Counted from the stretch's first letter, positions 8,601 to 16,955 are shown. The stretch: 42,721 bases of DNA from Emiliania huxleyi CCMP1516 (GCF_000372725.1 NW_005199892.1:31445-74165), one strand, 5' to 3'. Notes: generated from the sequence alone by a model not told the origin. Translations and numbers: made by a program.

Positions 8601-10807
8601 CGCCTTCTCCTTGCGCCGGTCCTCCTTGCTCTTGCCCTTGCTCGCGTTCCCGCCGCCCTAAAGAGGTGCGACACTTGTGGCGAAGAAGGCGTGCCGCCAC
8701 CCGCGCCCCGTCGCAAGTGCCGCCAACGCGCAGGCTGGTCTACACACACCACACACCCCACACACGGCATGCCCCTCGGCCGCGTCTCGGCGGCATCTCG
8801 GCGGCCTCTCGGCGGCATCTCGGCGGCATCTCGGCGGCATCTCGGCGGCCTCTCGGCGGCATCTCGGCGGCATCTCCCCCCTGCGATGATGCCCGGGTCG
8901 CGCACTCTCGGACAGCCTCGCGCAATCTCGGGCGATCTCGCGCCTGGACGATGCCGCCCTTAGCGTCGGGCGGGTTGTTGAGGACGTAGTTTGCGAGCTT
9001 GTGAGACATGTCCGCGACGTAGTGGTGGCCGCACGCCTATGAATTCACTATCAGCTGACTACTAATTAATCGCTTGTGAGACATGTCCGCGACGTAGTGG
9101 TGGCCGCACGCCTATGAATTCACTATCAGCTGACTACTAATTAATCGCTTGTGAGACATGTCCGCGACGTAGTGGTGGCCGCACGCCTATGAATTCACTA
9201 TCAGCTGACTACTAATTAATCGCTTGTGAGACATGTCCGCGACGTAGTGGTGGCCGCACGCCTATGAATTCACTATCAGCTGACTACTAATTAATCGCTT
9301 GTGAGACATGTCCGCGACGTAGTGGTGGCCGCACGCCTGAGTAAGGGCTCACTCAGGACGCGCTGCCGAGGTGTGTGCGACATGTCCGCGACGCTGCACC
9401 TGGTAGGACAGACAGTGTGGAGTGAGGCCCGAGGCTGAAGGAGGAGATCTGGGGAGATATGGGGAGATGTGGGGAGATATTCCCGAGGGGGAAGGAGGGG
9501 GGGTGGCCGCAGCAGCACTCGACGGGAAACGACTCTCTCTGCACAAGGAACAACGAGCTCGCCGCTACACCAGCGGTGGCCGCACGCCCAGCAGGATCCG
9601 CATCCTCGGGCCGATGCGGCGACTCATGCTATTGCTGCTGCTGCTGCTATTGCTGCTGCTGCTGCTATTGCTGCTGCTGCTGCTGCTGCTACTGCTGCCG
9701 TTGTTGCTGCTGTTGCTACGAACGCTACTGACACTACTAACAGCGATGCTAAGCTAGCCTTGCAGTCGAACATGATCCGCTTCTTCGAGTCGAGCTCCAT
9801 CGATGTCTCCGGCAGCTTGCACTTGGCGCACAGCACCCACTCCTGTTCACAGCTGCAGGTGTGAACAGGCGCTGTTCACACCTCGGGGTCGACCGTCCTG
9901 ACGTGGACCGCTCCTGTTCACAGCTGCACGTGTGAACAGACGCTGTTCAAACCTCGAGGTCGGCCGTCTTGACGTGGACCGCTCCTGTTCATTGGCGGCG
10001 AATGGTGGTCAGTCATGTCGCCCGCCGGACTGCGCTCACACGCACAGCGCCCACTCCTGTCAAGGGCTCCCAACGAGTGGTGATCACGCCCGCCAGCTCG
10101 CAACTGGCGCACCACTCGCCGCGCCTTGATGAACTTGTTCGTCTTGTCCTACGGGTGAGAGGAGCCGACAAGAAGTGGGGGAGTGGCCGTCATGCGGTGA
10201 TGGCTGACTTTGAACCGCTTCGCCTGCAGGTCCTTGGTCTCGTGCCAGCCGGTGATGCAGCCCTGCCCCTGCGTCTTGTCGAAGGTCGAGATCGTGCCGA
10301 GCTCAACCGCGCAGTACTTGGTGAGGTATTCGCCCGGCCGCTTGAGCGACTTGCCGACGTCCGCCGCGTTGACGATCACCGTCTTCTTGCCGTTGCCGCG
10401 CCCCTCCTGCTTGCCGACCACCGCCGGCATCTTGTACCGGTACCTGCGCGCAGCGGGCGGCCGTGTGGGCGGCACCGCCTGCCGCTGCCGCTGCCGCGGG
10501 CGGAGAGGGCGGCGGCGGCGCTGCAGGCGGCGACGCTGCAGGCGGCGGCGCTGCAGGCGGCGGCGCTGCAGGCGGTGGCGCTGGAGAGGGAGGTGGTGCG
10601 GGCGCAGGCGGAGCTCGCGACAGCGAGGGCCCGTGCGGCGACGGGCGCGGCGAGGCCGTAGGAGAGGCAAGGAGGCCGGAGCAGCGGCAGCGGCGGGAAG
10701 GCGCGACGGCGTGTATCGGTGGCGGCGGCGGGGGAGGGAGGGCAGAACGCCGGGCGGGTAGCGCACGCTGGATCATCGCTACCGCCGATGTTGAGCACGG
10801 CTGCCAT
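5636..10807 (-). CDS. EIF5: Eukaryotic translation initiation factor 5 (eIF5), many small exons
   Basis: eIF5 is the GTPase-activating protein for eIF2 in the 43S/48S initiation complex. Exon 1 (10807-10767) gives [14 protein letters not shown] and splices to [11 protein letters not shown] (exon 2, 10443-10209), matching the conserved eIF5 N-terminus with its catalytic-arginine region. Exons near 10148, 9842 and 9036 supply the C4 zinc ribbon (CAKCKLPET, then CKACGHH) and [13 protein letters not shown]. 8657-8538 is a Lys-rich then acidic linker, and 8216-8040 carries [13 protein letters not shown]. The C-terminal W2/HEAT domain is in pieces between 7750 and 5636: [68 protein letters not shown] and finally [20 protein letters not shown] before TGA at 5636-5638. 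Introns contain hairpins, minisatellites and duplicated exon pieces. Exons around 7300-7850 are the least certain. Confidence 0.85.
5711..5769 (-). other. eIF5 intron, GGGGAGATAT filler between 23-nt direct repeats
   Basis: The same 23 nt (GGGGCCGCCGCC, then TCGCGCACCTG) are at 5691-5713 and 5750-5772. The minus-strand intron 5769-5711 is GT-AG, 59 nt, and leaves VREAAAPF intact. Confidence 0.75.
5911..5985. repeat. Tandem GAGATACAGCC / GAGAGACAGGCC repeats
   Basis: About four copies of GAGATACAGCC are followed by three copies of GAGAGACAGGCC. They lie inside an eIF5 intron near its 3' end. Confidence 0.7.
6152..6332 (-). repeat. 72-nt unit array: eIF5 exon piece plus AT-rich filler
   Basis: A 37-nt exon segment (minus strand, encoding [12 protein letters not shown]) occurs at 6152-6188, 6224-6260 and 6296-6332. 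The copies are separated by two identical 35-nt AT-only blocks (TAATAATTATTATTAATTCA plus TTAATTAATTATTAA). Only one copy is needed for the protein. On the minus strand each AT block ends TTAG, giving a usable acceptor. Confidence 0.8.
6517..6598 (-). other. eIF5 hairpin intron with flanking repeats
   Basis: CAGCTCCGGCACGCGGCC lies at 6517-6534 and 6581-6598. Between them is a CTGTTCACA...TGTGAAGAG dyad followed by another GTTCACAG. Splicing so that only one copy remains joins KQIEA to RVPELEKK. A related dyad is at 6670-6706. Confidence 0.65.
6869..7140 (-). repeat. Four-copy array of an eIF5 exon segment
   Basis: GGCCTTGTAGAGCTTCTGCA and following bases start at 6869, 6946, 7023 and 7092 (periods 77, 77, 69). 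On the minus strand each encodes [12 protein letters not shown] or [12 protein letters not shown]. Spacers include GCCGCTCACAACTAC. This is an expanded exon/intron unit within the W2 domain region. Confidence 0.75.
7714..7801 (-). other. eIF5 intron with GGAGATATGG repeats between 19-nt copies
   Basis: CTCCTCCTTCATCGCCTGG (7714-7732) recurs with one mismatch at 7783-7801. The filler is a run of ATCTCCCCAC/ATCTCCCCAT units. On the minus strand the exon reads [20 protein letters not shown]. Confidence 0.65.
8776..8878. repeat. (ATCTCGGCGGC)n minisatellite in an eIF5 intron
   Basis: About nine tandem 11-nt units with ATCTCGGCGGC or CTCTCGGCGGC lie between the zinc-ribbon exon (ending 8950) and the Lys-rich exon (starting 8657). 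Confidence 0.8.
8992..9340 (-). repeat. 75-nt unit array duplicating an eIF5 acceptor and exon start
   Basis: Four full 75-nt units plus a fifth partial copy. Each unit is an exon segment (minus strand, [13 protein letters not shown]) plus 34 nt of filler ending TTCATAG, a 3' splice site. Only the lowest-coordinate copy (exon start 9036) runs on into [12 protein letters not shown] further degenerate copy lies near 9573-9586. Confidence 0.85.
9628..9718. repeat. GCT/AGC trinucleotide tract
   Basis: An imperfect (CTG/TTG)n tract of about 90 nt sits in an eIF5 intron. It opens poly-Ala or poly-Leu frames that are not credible genes. Confidence 0.85.
9843..9990. repeat. Two tandem hairpin elements in an eIF5 intron
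   Basis: CTGTTCACAGCTGCAGGTGT then GAACAG at 9843-9868 and a near-copy at 9913-9938 (GCACGTG centre). Each is followed by GCTGTTCACACCTCG or GCTGTTCAAACCTCG and a shared GTCNTGACGTGGACCGCTCC block. The unit is about 70 nt. The minus-strand element ends in CAG directly before the exon EWVLCAKC at 9842. Confidence 0.75.
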
Positions 10808-11748
10808 CCTGCTTCTCTCTGGTCGACTGGTGTGTCTGCTGCGGCTCGCATGCACTGAAGGCACCGACGACGCGCCGCGGTCTCCTCACTCGAGAGGTTG
10901 TTGGGGCGTGAATGGCCGCGAGTGTGTGTTCTCGAGGTTCTCGAGAGAGAGAGAGAGAGAGAGAGGGACCGCGGCGCAGACAGTGCTGCGGCGATGCCTC
11001 CGGCTGCTGCGGAGAGTGGCTTGCTGCTCGCTGCGATGGCGAAGAACTCGTCTCGTCACACGCCAAGGGCTTATGCTCTGTCGAGACGTGAGGCGTATGC
11101 GCCCAGGAGGGGAGGGCGCATGCGTAACGACGCTGCTAGAGATGCCTTTCGGGGCCCAGAGATAAAACGTCTGATGCCATGCGTGACCTAGTAGTGTCCC
11201 CAGCTATGGGCGTGTCCACGTTGGTTGGAGCCAGGTGTGGTGTGGACGCGAGAATAGCTCCGCCGTTCATGGAGGCAACCGATGCGAGTCGACTGGTGTG
11301 TGTCGTCGTGGTTTCGTATCAAGAATTCTCTCTCTCTCTCTCTCTCGGTTCTCGAGGTGGATATCCTTTGGCCGAGTGTTGTGCGAGGGAGTTTTTTGTA
11401 AGATTCTTTTTATTAAGATTCTTTTTCGTGTTCAAATTCTTTATTACAGCTTCAGCTGGTTGGGCCGGAGCTGAAACGGCTCGGGCCGGCCTGGTGTTGC
11501 TGCTGCGCAACGCTGGCTGGGGGGGCAGGAAGTCCTGCCACGAACGCCGGCGGGGGGCGCTGCGGGAGCGGAGGAGGTGGGAGTTGGATGATGGGGATGA
11601 TGGTTGTGTCGGCGAGCACTACGGTGTTGGCGGATTCGATCATCTGCCTGAGGACGACTTCCTTTATGGCGAGGGCGACGGCTTCTAAGGAAGCCGTCGC
11701 CTGCGCCTTGTCTGTCGTGTGAATCGTGCGTGTGCGAAGGGCTGTTTC
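10808..11748. other. Intergenic region between divergent eIF5 and mannitol dehydrogenase genes
   Basis: Contains a GA microsatellite (10943-10964), a CT microsatellite (11328-11346) and a 38-nt dispersed repeat (11374-11411). An ORF of 169 codons spans 11179-11688 but runs through the CT tract and AT-rich TTCTTTTT blocks, so I do not call it a gene. Confidence 0.45.
11374..11411 (+). repeat. Dispersed element, copy 1 (second at 24159)
   Basis: GAGTGTTGTGCGAGGGAGTT continuing TTTTGTAAGATTCTTTTT matches 24159-24196 at nearly all positions. It contains the (G)TAARATTCTTT core seen before several start codons. Confidence 0.6.
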
Positions 11749-11764
11749 TAAAATTCTTTATTAC
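11749..11764 (+). promoter_or_regulatory. Putative leader/core-promoter motif TAAAATTCTTTATTAC
   Basis: The motif ends 27 nt before the ATG at 11791. The same AAAATTCTTT core occurs upstream of other gene starts in the window (minus strand at 16780 and 23482; GAATTCTTT at 35749). It could be a core promoter or a 5'-leader element; no transcript start is known. Confidence 0.4.
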
Positions 11765-11790
11765 TAGAGTCGGAGAGTGTTGGTCTCGCG

Positions 11791-14700
11791 ATGCCCGTCC
11801 CGCTCGTCGCGCATTTTCGCGAGCGTCCGAGCGGCGAGAACCAGATCACCTCCATCGACTCGGACTACGGCACTCTGCTCGACGAGGAGGCGCGGCAGGA
11901 GGTCATCAACCAGCTCCGCGTGCCGTCGGGCGACCTGCGGCGGCCGATGCTCGGCGAGCTGCGCAGCTCGGGCGGCTCAGACCAGCCTCCGATGGCGCGC
12001 GCGTGGAAGCTATCTGCGCTCGACCTCAACCTCCCGCTCGCCGTCACGACGGCGAGCCCCGAGTCACTCGAGGCGAAGAACCTGTCGGGCTACCAGAACC
12101 TGCAGAAGATCCGCGACGAGGCGGCGCAGTTCCGGCGCGGCTACTCGGACTGGCGGCGCGGCGCCGCGCGCGGCGCCCGCGGCGAGGCGAGCTTCACCGC
12201 CGTCCATGGGTTGGCCGACGCGCAGGCTGGCTCCGGGCTGCAGGGGCTGTCTGCGCTCGAGGTGCTGACAGTAAGAACAACTGAAGAATCAAAAGTTAAT
12301 TAACTGACAGGGGGTGTCTGCGCTCGAGGTGCAGCAGCAGGCGCCCTCGCAGCATTCTGCGCCCTCGCCTGTCTCCTCGCGCAGCCGATCGCGCCAGTCC
12401 TCCCGCGACCTCGTCGGTCCCGCGATAGCAGAGGTGAGTGACCAAGCCGCCTCGAGGCGGGGAGGAGGGGGACAGGTGTGAGCCCGGTTCTGTGGGAGCC
12501 TTCGCGGACCCTCCCTGTAGGACGGCACCCTGCTCGAGGTGGAGATGGGAGTGGGCACGCCGACCACCAACCTCTCCGACACTCTCTCCGCCGCCGGCGA
12601 CGCGGCAGACGAGGCGGCCCCCGGGGACGAGCTCGGGGAGGCGACTCCACACGTAAGAAGAAATACTGTCGTCACATTTCTTTTTCTAGGCGGCACTCGG
12701 GGACGAGGCGTCCGGCGATTGGCTCCGCTTTGCCTTCAACCCCTTCTCCGAGCCCGCGGCGCCAAAGCGGCAGGCTCTCCCCCTCTGTGCCGCCAACCTC
12801 GCCGCCATCGGCGCGGCAGGCAGCGCGGCAAGCTTGCCCGCGCAAGGCTCTCGCGAGGCGACGGCGCACATCGCTCACATCGGAGTCGGAGGCTTCCACC
12901 GCTCGCACCTGGCGTACGTGACGGACGTGCTGCTGACGAAGCAGCACGCGGGAGAGGTGAAGGCGGCGGAGCGGTGGGGCATCATCGGCGTCGGCCTGAT
13001 GCCGTGGGACAAAAAGATGGCGGAGGTGCTCACCAAGCAAGACGGCCTGTACTCGCTCCTGCTGCGAGGCAACGCGGCCGCCTCTGCGCGCGTCATCGGC
13101 TCGATCCTCGAGTTCGTCTTCGTGCCCGCCGACCCCGAGGCTGCGCTGGCGCGGCTCTGCAGCGCGAGCGTGCGGATCGTGTCGCTCACCGTCACTGAGA
13201 AGGGCTACTACCGCTGCACGGACGGGTCTCTCGACCGCACGGCGCCGCTGGTGAAGCAGGACATTGACGAGTGGGGCGGTCGACCTCAAGGTGTTAACAG
13301 CGTCTGTTCACACCTGCAGCTGTGAACAGGACATTGACGAGTGGGGCGGGGCGCGTGGGCTCGCCCAGCCGCGCACCGCGTTCGGCCTCATCTGCACCAT
13401 CTTGCAGCGGCGACGGAGCGCGGGCCTCGGCCCTCTCACGGTCTCCTGTCGCGCGATAACATGCCTGTGATCGGCTCCGTCATGAATGGTTCAGTGTCAA
13501 TGGACCATTCATTAGGTCCTGTCGTGCGACAACATGCCCATGAACGGCTCCGTCTGCCGCGCCGTGACGCTCGACTTCGCGTCTGCCGTCGACCCCGACC
13601 TCGCCGCGTGGATGGAGCGGGACGTCGCCTTTCCAAACTCGATGGTCGACCGCATCACTCCCGCCACGGAGAACGAGCACCGCGAGCTGCTCCGCTCCGA
13701 GTATGGCATCGTCGACGAGTGGCCTGTGATCGCGGTGCCCCTACCTGCGGTGGGCCATCGACCTCGCTCAGACTTGTCGACCGAGTCCATGGTTGCTTGT
13801 TGGTTAGGAGCCCTTCCTGCAGTGGGTCATCGAGGACTCCTTCTCGGCGGGGAGGCCGAGCTGGGAGCTGGCGATGCCGAATGACGTGTGGGGCCGGCCG
13901 CGCGCAGAGGTCGTGTCGGGAGCAGCGCCCCTTGACACCTCCAGCCGTGAACAGGTGATGCTGACGGCCGACGTGGAGCCGTACGAGCTGATGAAGCTCC
14001 GCCTGCTCAACTCGTCGCACTCGGCGCTCTCGTGCGCCGCGGTGCTGGGCGAGGAGAGAGTGGCGTGTGCATGACTCGTACGCTTCCTCTCAGGCGCTCT
14101 CGTACGCCGCGATGTTGTGCGACCACGTCTTCGTCGACGACGCGATCGCCGACCCGGGCGCCTCTTCTCCACACCCCGCCGCTGTGATCGACACGTCTCT
14201 CGCGTAGGCCCTCGCCGACCCGGACGTGTTTGCCTTTCTGCGCGCGTACATGCTCGAGGTTGTCAAGACGCTCGGGTCGGTGCATGGCGTCGATTTGGCC
14301 GAGTACCAGCGCTCGTTGCTCGAGCGCTTCTCGAACGCGTACATCAAGGACAAGCTCGCGTAATGAATGAATGAACGCGCCTCTCGCATAGTTAATGAAT
14401 GAGCACGGGCTAATTAATTCATCAAGGACAAGCTTGCGCGCCTCGCGCTCGACGGCTCGCAAAAGTTCATGAACACGCTGCAGCACGCGCTGCTCTACTA
14501 CCGCGCGCAGCAGGAGCTGGTCTGCGAGGTCCTTGCCAAGAGCTCGTGGGTGCGAGACGGCGACTCCCATACCTCCAGAGTACCGAATCCGGTGTGGGCT
14601 CAGTCCCGTGGGTGGTGTGGTAGGTGGCGCCCGCGCACAAGCACGCCAAGGAGGGCACTGACATCGTCGCGCTTGCTCTCGCCGCCTTCATGCGGTACGC

Positions 14701-15828
14701 CGCCGGCACCGACGCGAGCGGGGAGCCGCTCGAGCTGGTCGACCCGCTGACTGACGCGTTGCGGCCGATCGCGGTGCGAGCGTACGCTGGGCTTGGCGGA
14801 GGATGCGAGTGGCGGAGGCGCCGCCCGCCGGGACACGTCCGGGACACGTCCGGGACACGCCCCATAGGCGGAGGACCGTGCATCGGGGACCCTGCGGCGG
14901 CGGAGCGGGGGCGGCTCGAGGCGACGCGCGCCTTCGTGGAGACCATCTTTGGGGCGGAGGTTGCGGGCTGGGAGGCGTTCGTCTCCAACGTCTTTGAGCA
15001 CGCCGACCGCAGCCACCGCTCGACGGTGCGAGGGTGCGGTCCGTGAACGGCGCCTCTTCACGCGTGCAGCCGTGAACAGGTATCCGCCGCTCGACGATGC
15101 GCGACGTGCTGCGCCAGTGCCGCCTCTCGCAGCGCAGGCATCGTCCGCGCGGAGAACGAGGAGTGTGTGCCAGCCCTCTGGCCCTAACCCTAATCCCAAC
15201 CCTAGGATCGTCCGCGCGGAGAAGGAGGAGTGTGAGGCGCGGCTCAAGGAGCTCTGCAAGACCGACGAGCTGCTCACCTCCCGCTCCGAGAAGGCAGCTG
15301 CCGCCGCCTCCTCCGCCGAGGCGCCGGCACGCGCCAACTAGCGCTCGTCCATCTTCATAGGCCGCCGTCCGCCGCTTCTACGCCGAGGCGCCGGCGGCGG
15401 CGGCGAGCAGCGACAGCGCTGCGCGCACGCCGGCGGCTGCGAATCGGCGCCGCTCGGAGGGCTTCCCGCCGCGAGGAGAGACCCTTCCCGCTGACGCGCG
15501 CATGCCCCCTCCCCGCGCTACAGGGTTGGTGGGCCTGGCCTCCGCCGCGTCGCAACTGCCACCGCCGCCTCGCTGCGAGGCGCGCGGATCTCGGCGCCGC
15601 CGGGCGGCAGGGTGTGAGCTTCTCGGCTCGCACGGCCCGGCGCTTAGAATGTACGCTGTTGTGTCTGTGTCTACGCGCGCAGGGAGCTGGAAGTTCGCTC
15701 GGCACGACGCCGGCCTGGAGTCGAGCAAAGGTGCGTTGGAGATGGCACAGCTCTGTGAGCAATCTAAGGGAGAGTATGCGATGCTAATGGGTTGCAGCCC
15801 GTGCATGTATCGGCTGTCGCACGTGTGA
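11791..15828 (+). CDS. Mannitol 2-dehydrogenase/fructuronate reductase family protein with N-terminal extension
   Basis: Polyol-specific long-chain dehydrogenases interconvert mannitol and fructose with NAD(P). The Rossmann start is HIAHIGVGGFHRSHLAYVTD (exon from 12690). The family landmarks VLSCDNMPMNGS (13516 onward), EPFLQWVIEDSFSAGRP (13808) and the catalytic Lys-Asn-His motif in MKLRLLNSSHSALS are all present. The C-terminal part continues through LRAYMLEVVKTLG, APAHKHAKEG and FVSNVFEHADRS to a charged tail. About 300 residues precede the enzyme domain (11791-12690; starts MPVPLVAHFRERPSGE; then Ser-rich). They connect by in-phase introns 12271-12310, 12434-12520 and 12653-12689, so I read one gene, though an unannotated boundary is possible. 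Most downstream introns are flanked by exon duplications. The stop is 15826-15828 if the last GC-AG intron is used, otherwise 15339-15341. Confidence 0.8.
12271..12310 (+). other. 40-nt GT-AG intron between 25-nt direct repeats
   Basis: CAGGGGCTGTCTGCGCTCGA plus GGTGC (12241-12265) recurs with one mismatch at 12308-12332. The intron reads GTAAGA...CTGACAG and is very short. Confidence 0.7.
13260..13329 (+). other. Hairpin intron between exact 23-nt repeats
   Basis: CAGGACATTGACGAGTGGGG plus CGG is at 13257-13279 and 13327-13349. The filler ends with the perfect dyad CTGTTCACA/TGTGAACAG. Exact removal of one copy gives a GA-AG intron (13260-13329). A GT donor at 13251 also keeps frame but drops three residues. 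The GT at 13279 would create a stop. Confidence 0.7.
13441..13515 (+). other. Intron whose 5' half is a decayed copy of the next exon
   Basis: 13441-13481 is a degenerate copy of the exon start at 13516-13554 (VLSCDNMPMNGSV), sharing GTC, CCTGTCG, GCGA, AACATGCC and CGGCTCCGTC blocks. The intron is GT-AG, 75 nt, and phase 0. Confidence 0.75.
13735..13807 (+). other. Intron carrying a diverged copy of the downstream exon
   Basis: GTGCCCCTACCTGCGGTGGG at 13735 parallels GAGCCCTTCCTGCAGTGGGT at 13808 (EPFLQWVIE). The substitution GAG to GTG in the first copy supplies the GT donor. 73 nt, ends TTAG. Confidence 0.7.
14142..14207 (+). other. GC-AG intron between 19-nt repeats
   Basis: GCGATCGCCGACCCGGGCG (14142-14160) recurs as GCCCTCGCCGACCCGGACG (14208-14226). 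Removing 14142-14207 leaves VFVDDALADPDVFAFL. No in-phase GT donor does this. Confidence 0.65.
14343..14438 (+). other. AT-rich filler between 18-nt exon repeats
   Basis: ATCAAGGACAAGCTCGCG (14343-14360) recurs with C to T at 14421-14438. The filler is rich in TAATGAATGA and TTAATTAAT-like words. Removing 78 nt (for example 14349-14426, GA-AG) restores YIKDKLARLALDG. Confidence 0.6.
15138..15205 (+). other. Intron containing telomere-type CCCTAA repeats
   Basis: ATCGTCCGCGCGGAGAA and the following 11 nt occur at 15140-15167 and 15207-15234 (one mismatch). The filler includes CCCTAACCCTAATCCCAACC then CTAG (15182-15205). The GC-AG reading 15138-15205 joins SQR to RIVRAEKEE in frame. Confidence 0.7.
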
Positions 15829-16084
15829 GCACTGTTTATGGCGCGGGAAGATGTGGATGAGCATGTCTCGCATGCCCGGGCGTGCAGAATGTTGATGTTA
15901 AGCACTCCCACTCCTGTCTCCCGGGTACCGCAGGTACGTAATATGGACGCAGTTGCGAAATGGTTCTCCCCCCACATTTTGGCTGAATGCCCCGTGACAG
16001 ACACGAGACAGTGATGGAGATGGTTTTTGTGCGGATCTGCCGGCTCCCTCTTCGCACGCTCTTCAGATCTAAAAACATGACGCT
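15829..16084. other. Convergent intergenic region
   Basis: Lies between the dehydrogenase 3' end and the 3' UTR of the peroxiredoxin gene. No gene is supported. A minus-strand ORF crossing 15378-16004 overlaps the dehydrogenase tail exon antisense and has no recognisable domain. Confidence 0.4.
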
Positions 16085-16190
16085 TGCCGTGCAGTCTCAG
16101 GCGTCACCCGCCGCCTACCCATTCAACCCAGGAGGTTTTTGGGTGATGGCGCGGTTTACGGGCGACGCCGTCATTCGCGAAGCACGCGTG
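16085..16190 (-). promoter_or_regulatory. Candidate SECIS element (selenocysteine insertion)
   Basis: On the minus strand, UGAC of AUGAC starts the quartet at 16173 (AUGA 16174-16171). Helix II is GGCGUCGCCCG (16169-16159) pairing with CGGGUGACGCC (16110-16100), eleven pairs with one G-U. It is followed by unpaired UAAA (AAA at 16157-16155) on the 5' side and UGAG (16099-16096) on the 3' side, fitting UGAN/NGAN. The apical part can form CCGC/GCGG and ACCCA/UGGGU stems. It starts about 58 nt after the stop codon. This is hand folding, not a program result. Confidence 0.65.
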
Positions 16191-16232
16191 GTCTCCTCCT
16201 GGGTTCAATCTGATCTCCTCTATCGCGTCGCT

Positions 16233-16700
16233 CTAGATGAGCGCCTCGACTACCTTGAGCGCTTGGCAAGGGAACTCGCCCTTGCCTGCCGGGTCGAAGT
16301 ACTTGATGAGCTTACCCTTGTCGATCAGCGCCGCGACGCGCTTCGCCTTCGGGCCGCCCTCCTCCGCGCTCAATGCCGCACCGTATGCAGCCGCCACGGA
16401 GAGGTCTTCGTCGCAGAGGAGCGGATAAGTGAAACCCTGCGCATCAGAGAAGGTTTTATTCTTCTCGACGCTGTCGTTGCTACAGCCGACGACGGCACAC
16501 CCGGCCTTGGTGAAATTATGCAGCAGCGCCTGGAACGCCAGCCCCTCATCGGTTCATCCGCCTGTGGACGCCCGAGGATAGAACCAGAGGAGGAGCTTCT
16601 TGCCCTCAAAGTCACTCAGCTTGACGGTCTTGTTCTCGTGGGACGTGGCGGAGAAATCTGGGGCAAGCGACCCGCATTTCGGCGGCGGGCCGTGCGGCAT
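16233..16700 (-). CDS. Peroxiredoxin Q/BCP-like selenoprotein (in-frame TGA = Sec49)
   Basis: An intronless frame of 155 residues runs from ATG 16700 to TAG 16233-16235, interrupted only by TGA at 16556-16554. The sequence before it (APDFSATS, VKLSDFEGKKLLLWFYPRAS) and after it (TDEGLAFQALLHNFTKAGC, VGCSNDSVEKNKTFSDAQGF, YPLLCDEDLSVAAAYGA) is standard peroxiredoxin-Q/BCP. The TGA falls in TGG-TGA-T, exactly where the family has TPGCT, the peroxidatic cysteine. The product would reduce peroxides through a selenenic acid; the usual resolving Cys five residues on is Leu here. Length matches the family. Downstream lies a SECIS-like fold (16085-16190). TGA is an ordinary stop for other genes in the window (PLD, eIF5, LRR protein), so this is recoding rather than a variant code. 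The alternative, a nonsense-mutated pseudogene, is less likely since nothing else is decayed. Confidence 0.85.
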
Positions 16701-16770
16701 AGCTCCAGGTTCTCGAGTAGAATCCTTTGGCCGCGCGAGGTTATCGGTCGGCGAAGCTGGAAGCCGAGAA

Positions 16771-16813
16771 AAAGAATTTTCCCGCGGGTCAAAAAATAAT
16801 TTTCCAACACTCC
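16771..16813 (-). promoter_or_regulatory. AT-rich upstream element of the peroxiredoxin gene
   Basis: The minus strand reads GGAGTGTTGGAAAATTATTT, then CCCGCGGGAAAATTCTTTTT, about 70-110 nt before the ATG. It shares GAGTGTTG and AAAATTCTTT with sequences upstream of 11791. Confidence 0.35.
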
Positions 16814-16841
16814 GGTCGCGCCGCGGCCCGAGGCGAGGTGG

Positions 16842-16907
16842 ATGGGTTGGGAGCGAGGGGGCGGAAGTGATCAGTGGAGAGGGTCAGTACAACTGAGAGA
16901 GAGAGAA

Positions 16908-16955
<48 letters not shown>

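Noticed and set aside
8992..9340. CRISPR-like array (regular repeats)
   Set aside because: The 75-nt units are tandem copies of an eIF5 exon plus constant filler; there are no variable spacers and the genome is eukaryotic.
9624..9836. Poly-Ala/poly-Leu/poly-Cys ORFs
   Set aside because: They come from the (CTG)n tract inside an eIF5 intron, though the minus-strand frame does run into the real exon ending at 9759.
15181..15205. True chromosome end or telomere
   Set aside because: Only about four degenerate units, bracketed by exon repeats inside a gene and continuing into further exons.
16554..16556. Peroxiredoxin as a nonsense-mutated pseudogene
   Set aside because: The TGA replaces precisely the catalytic cysteine, the rest of the frame is intact, and a SECIS-like fold follows; recoding explains all three.
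15987..16799. 270-codon plus-strand ORF
   Set aside because: It is antisense to the peroxiredoxin and its SECIS. The minus strand has clear family motifs, and the plus frame has none.
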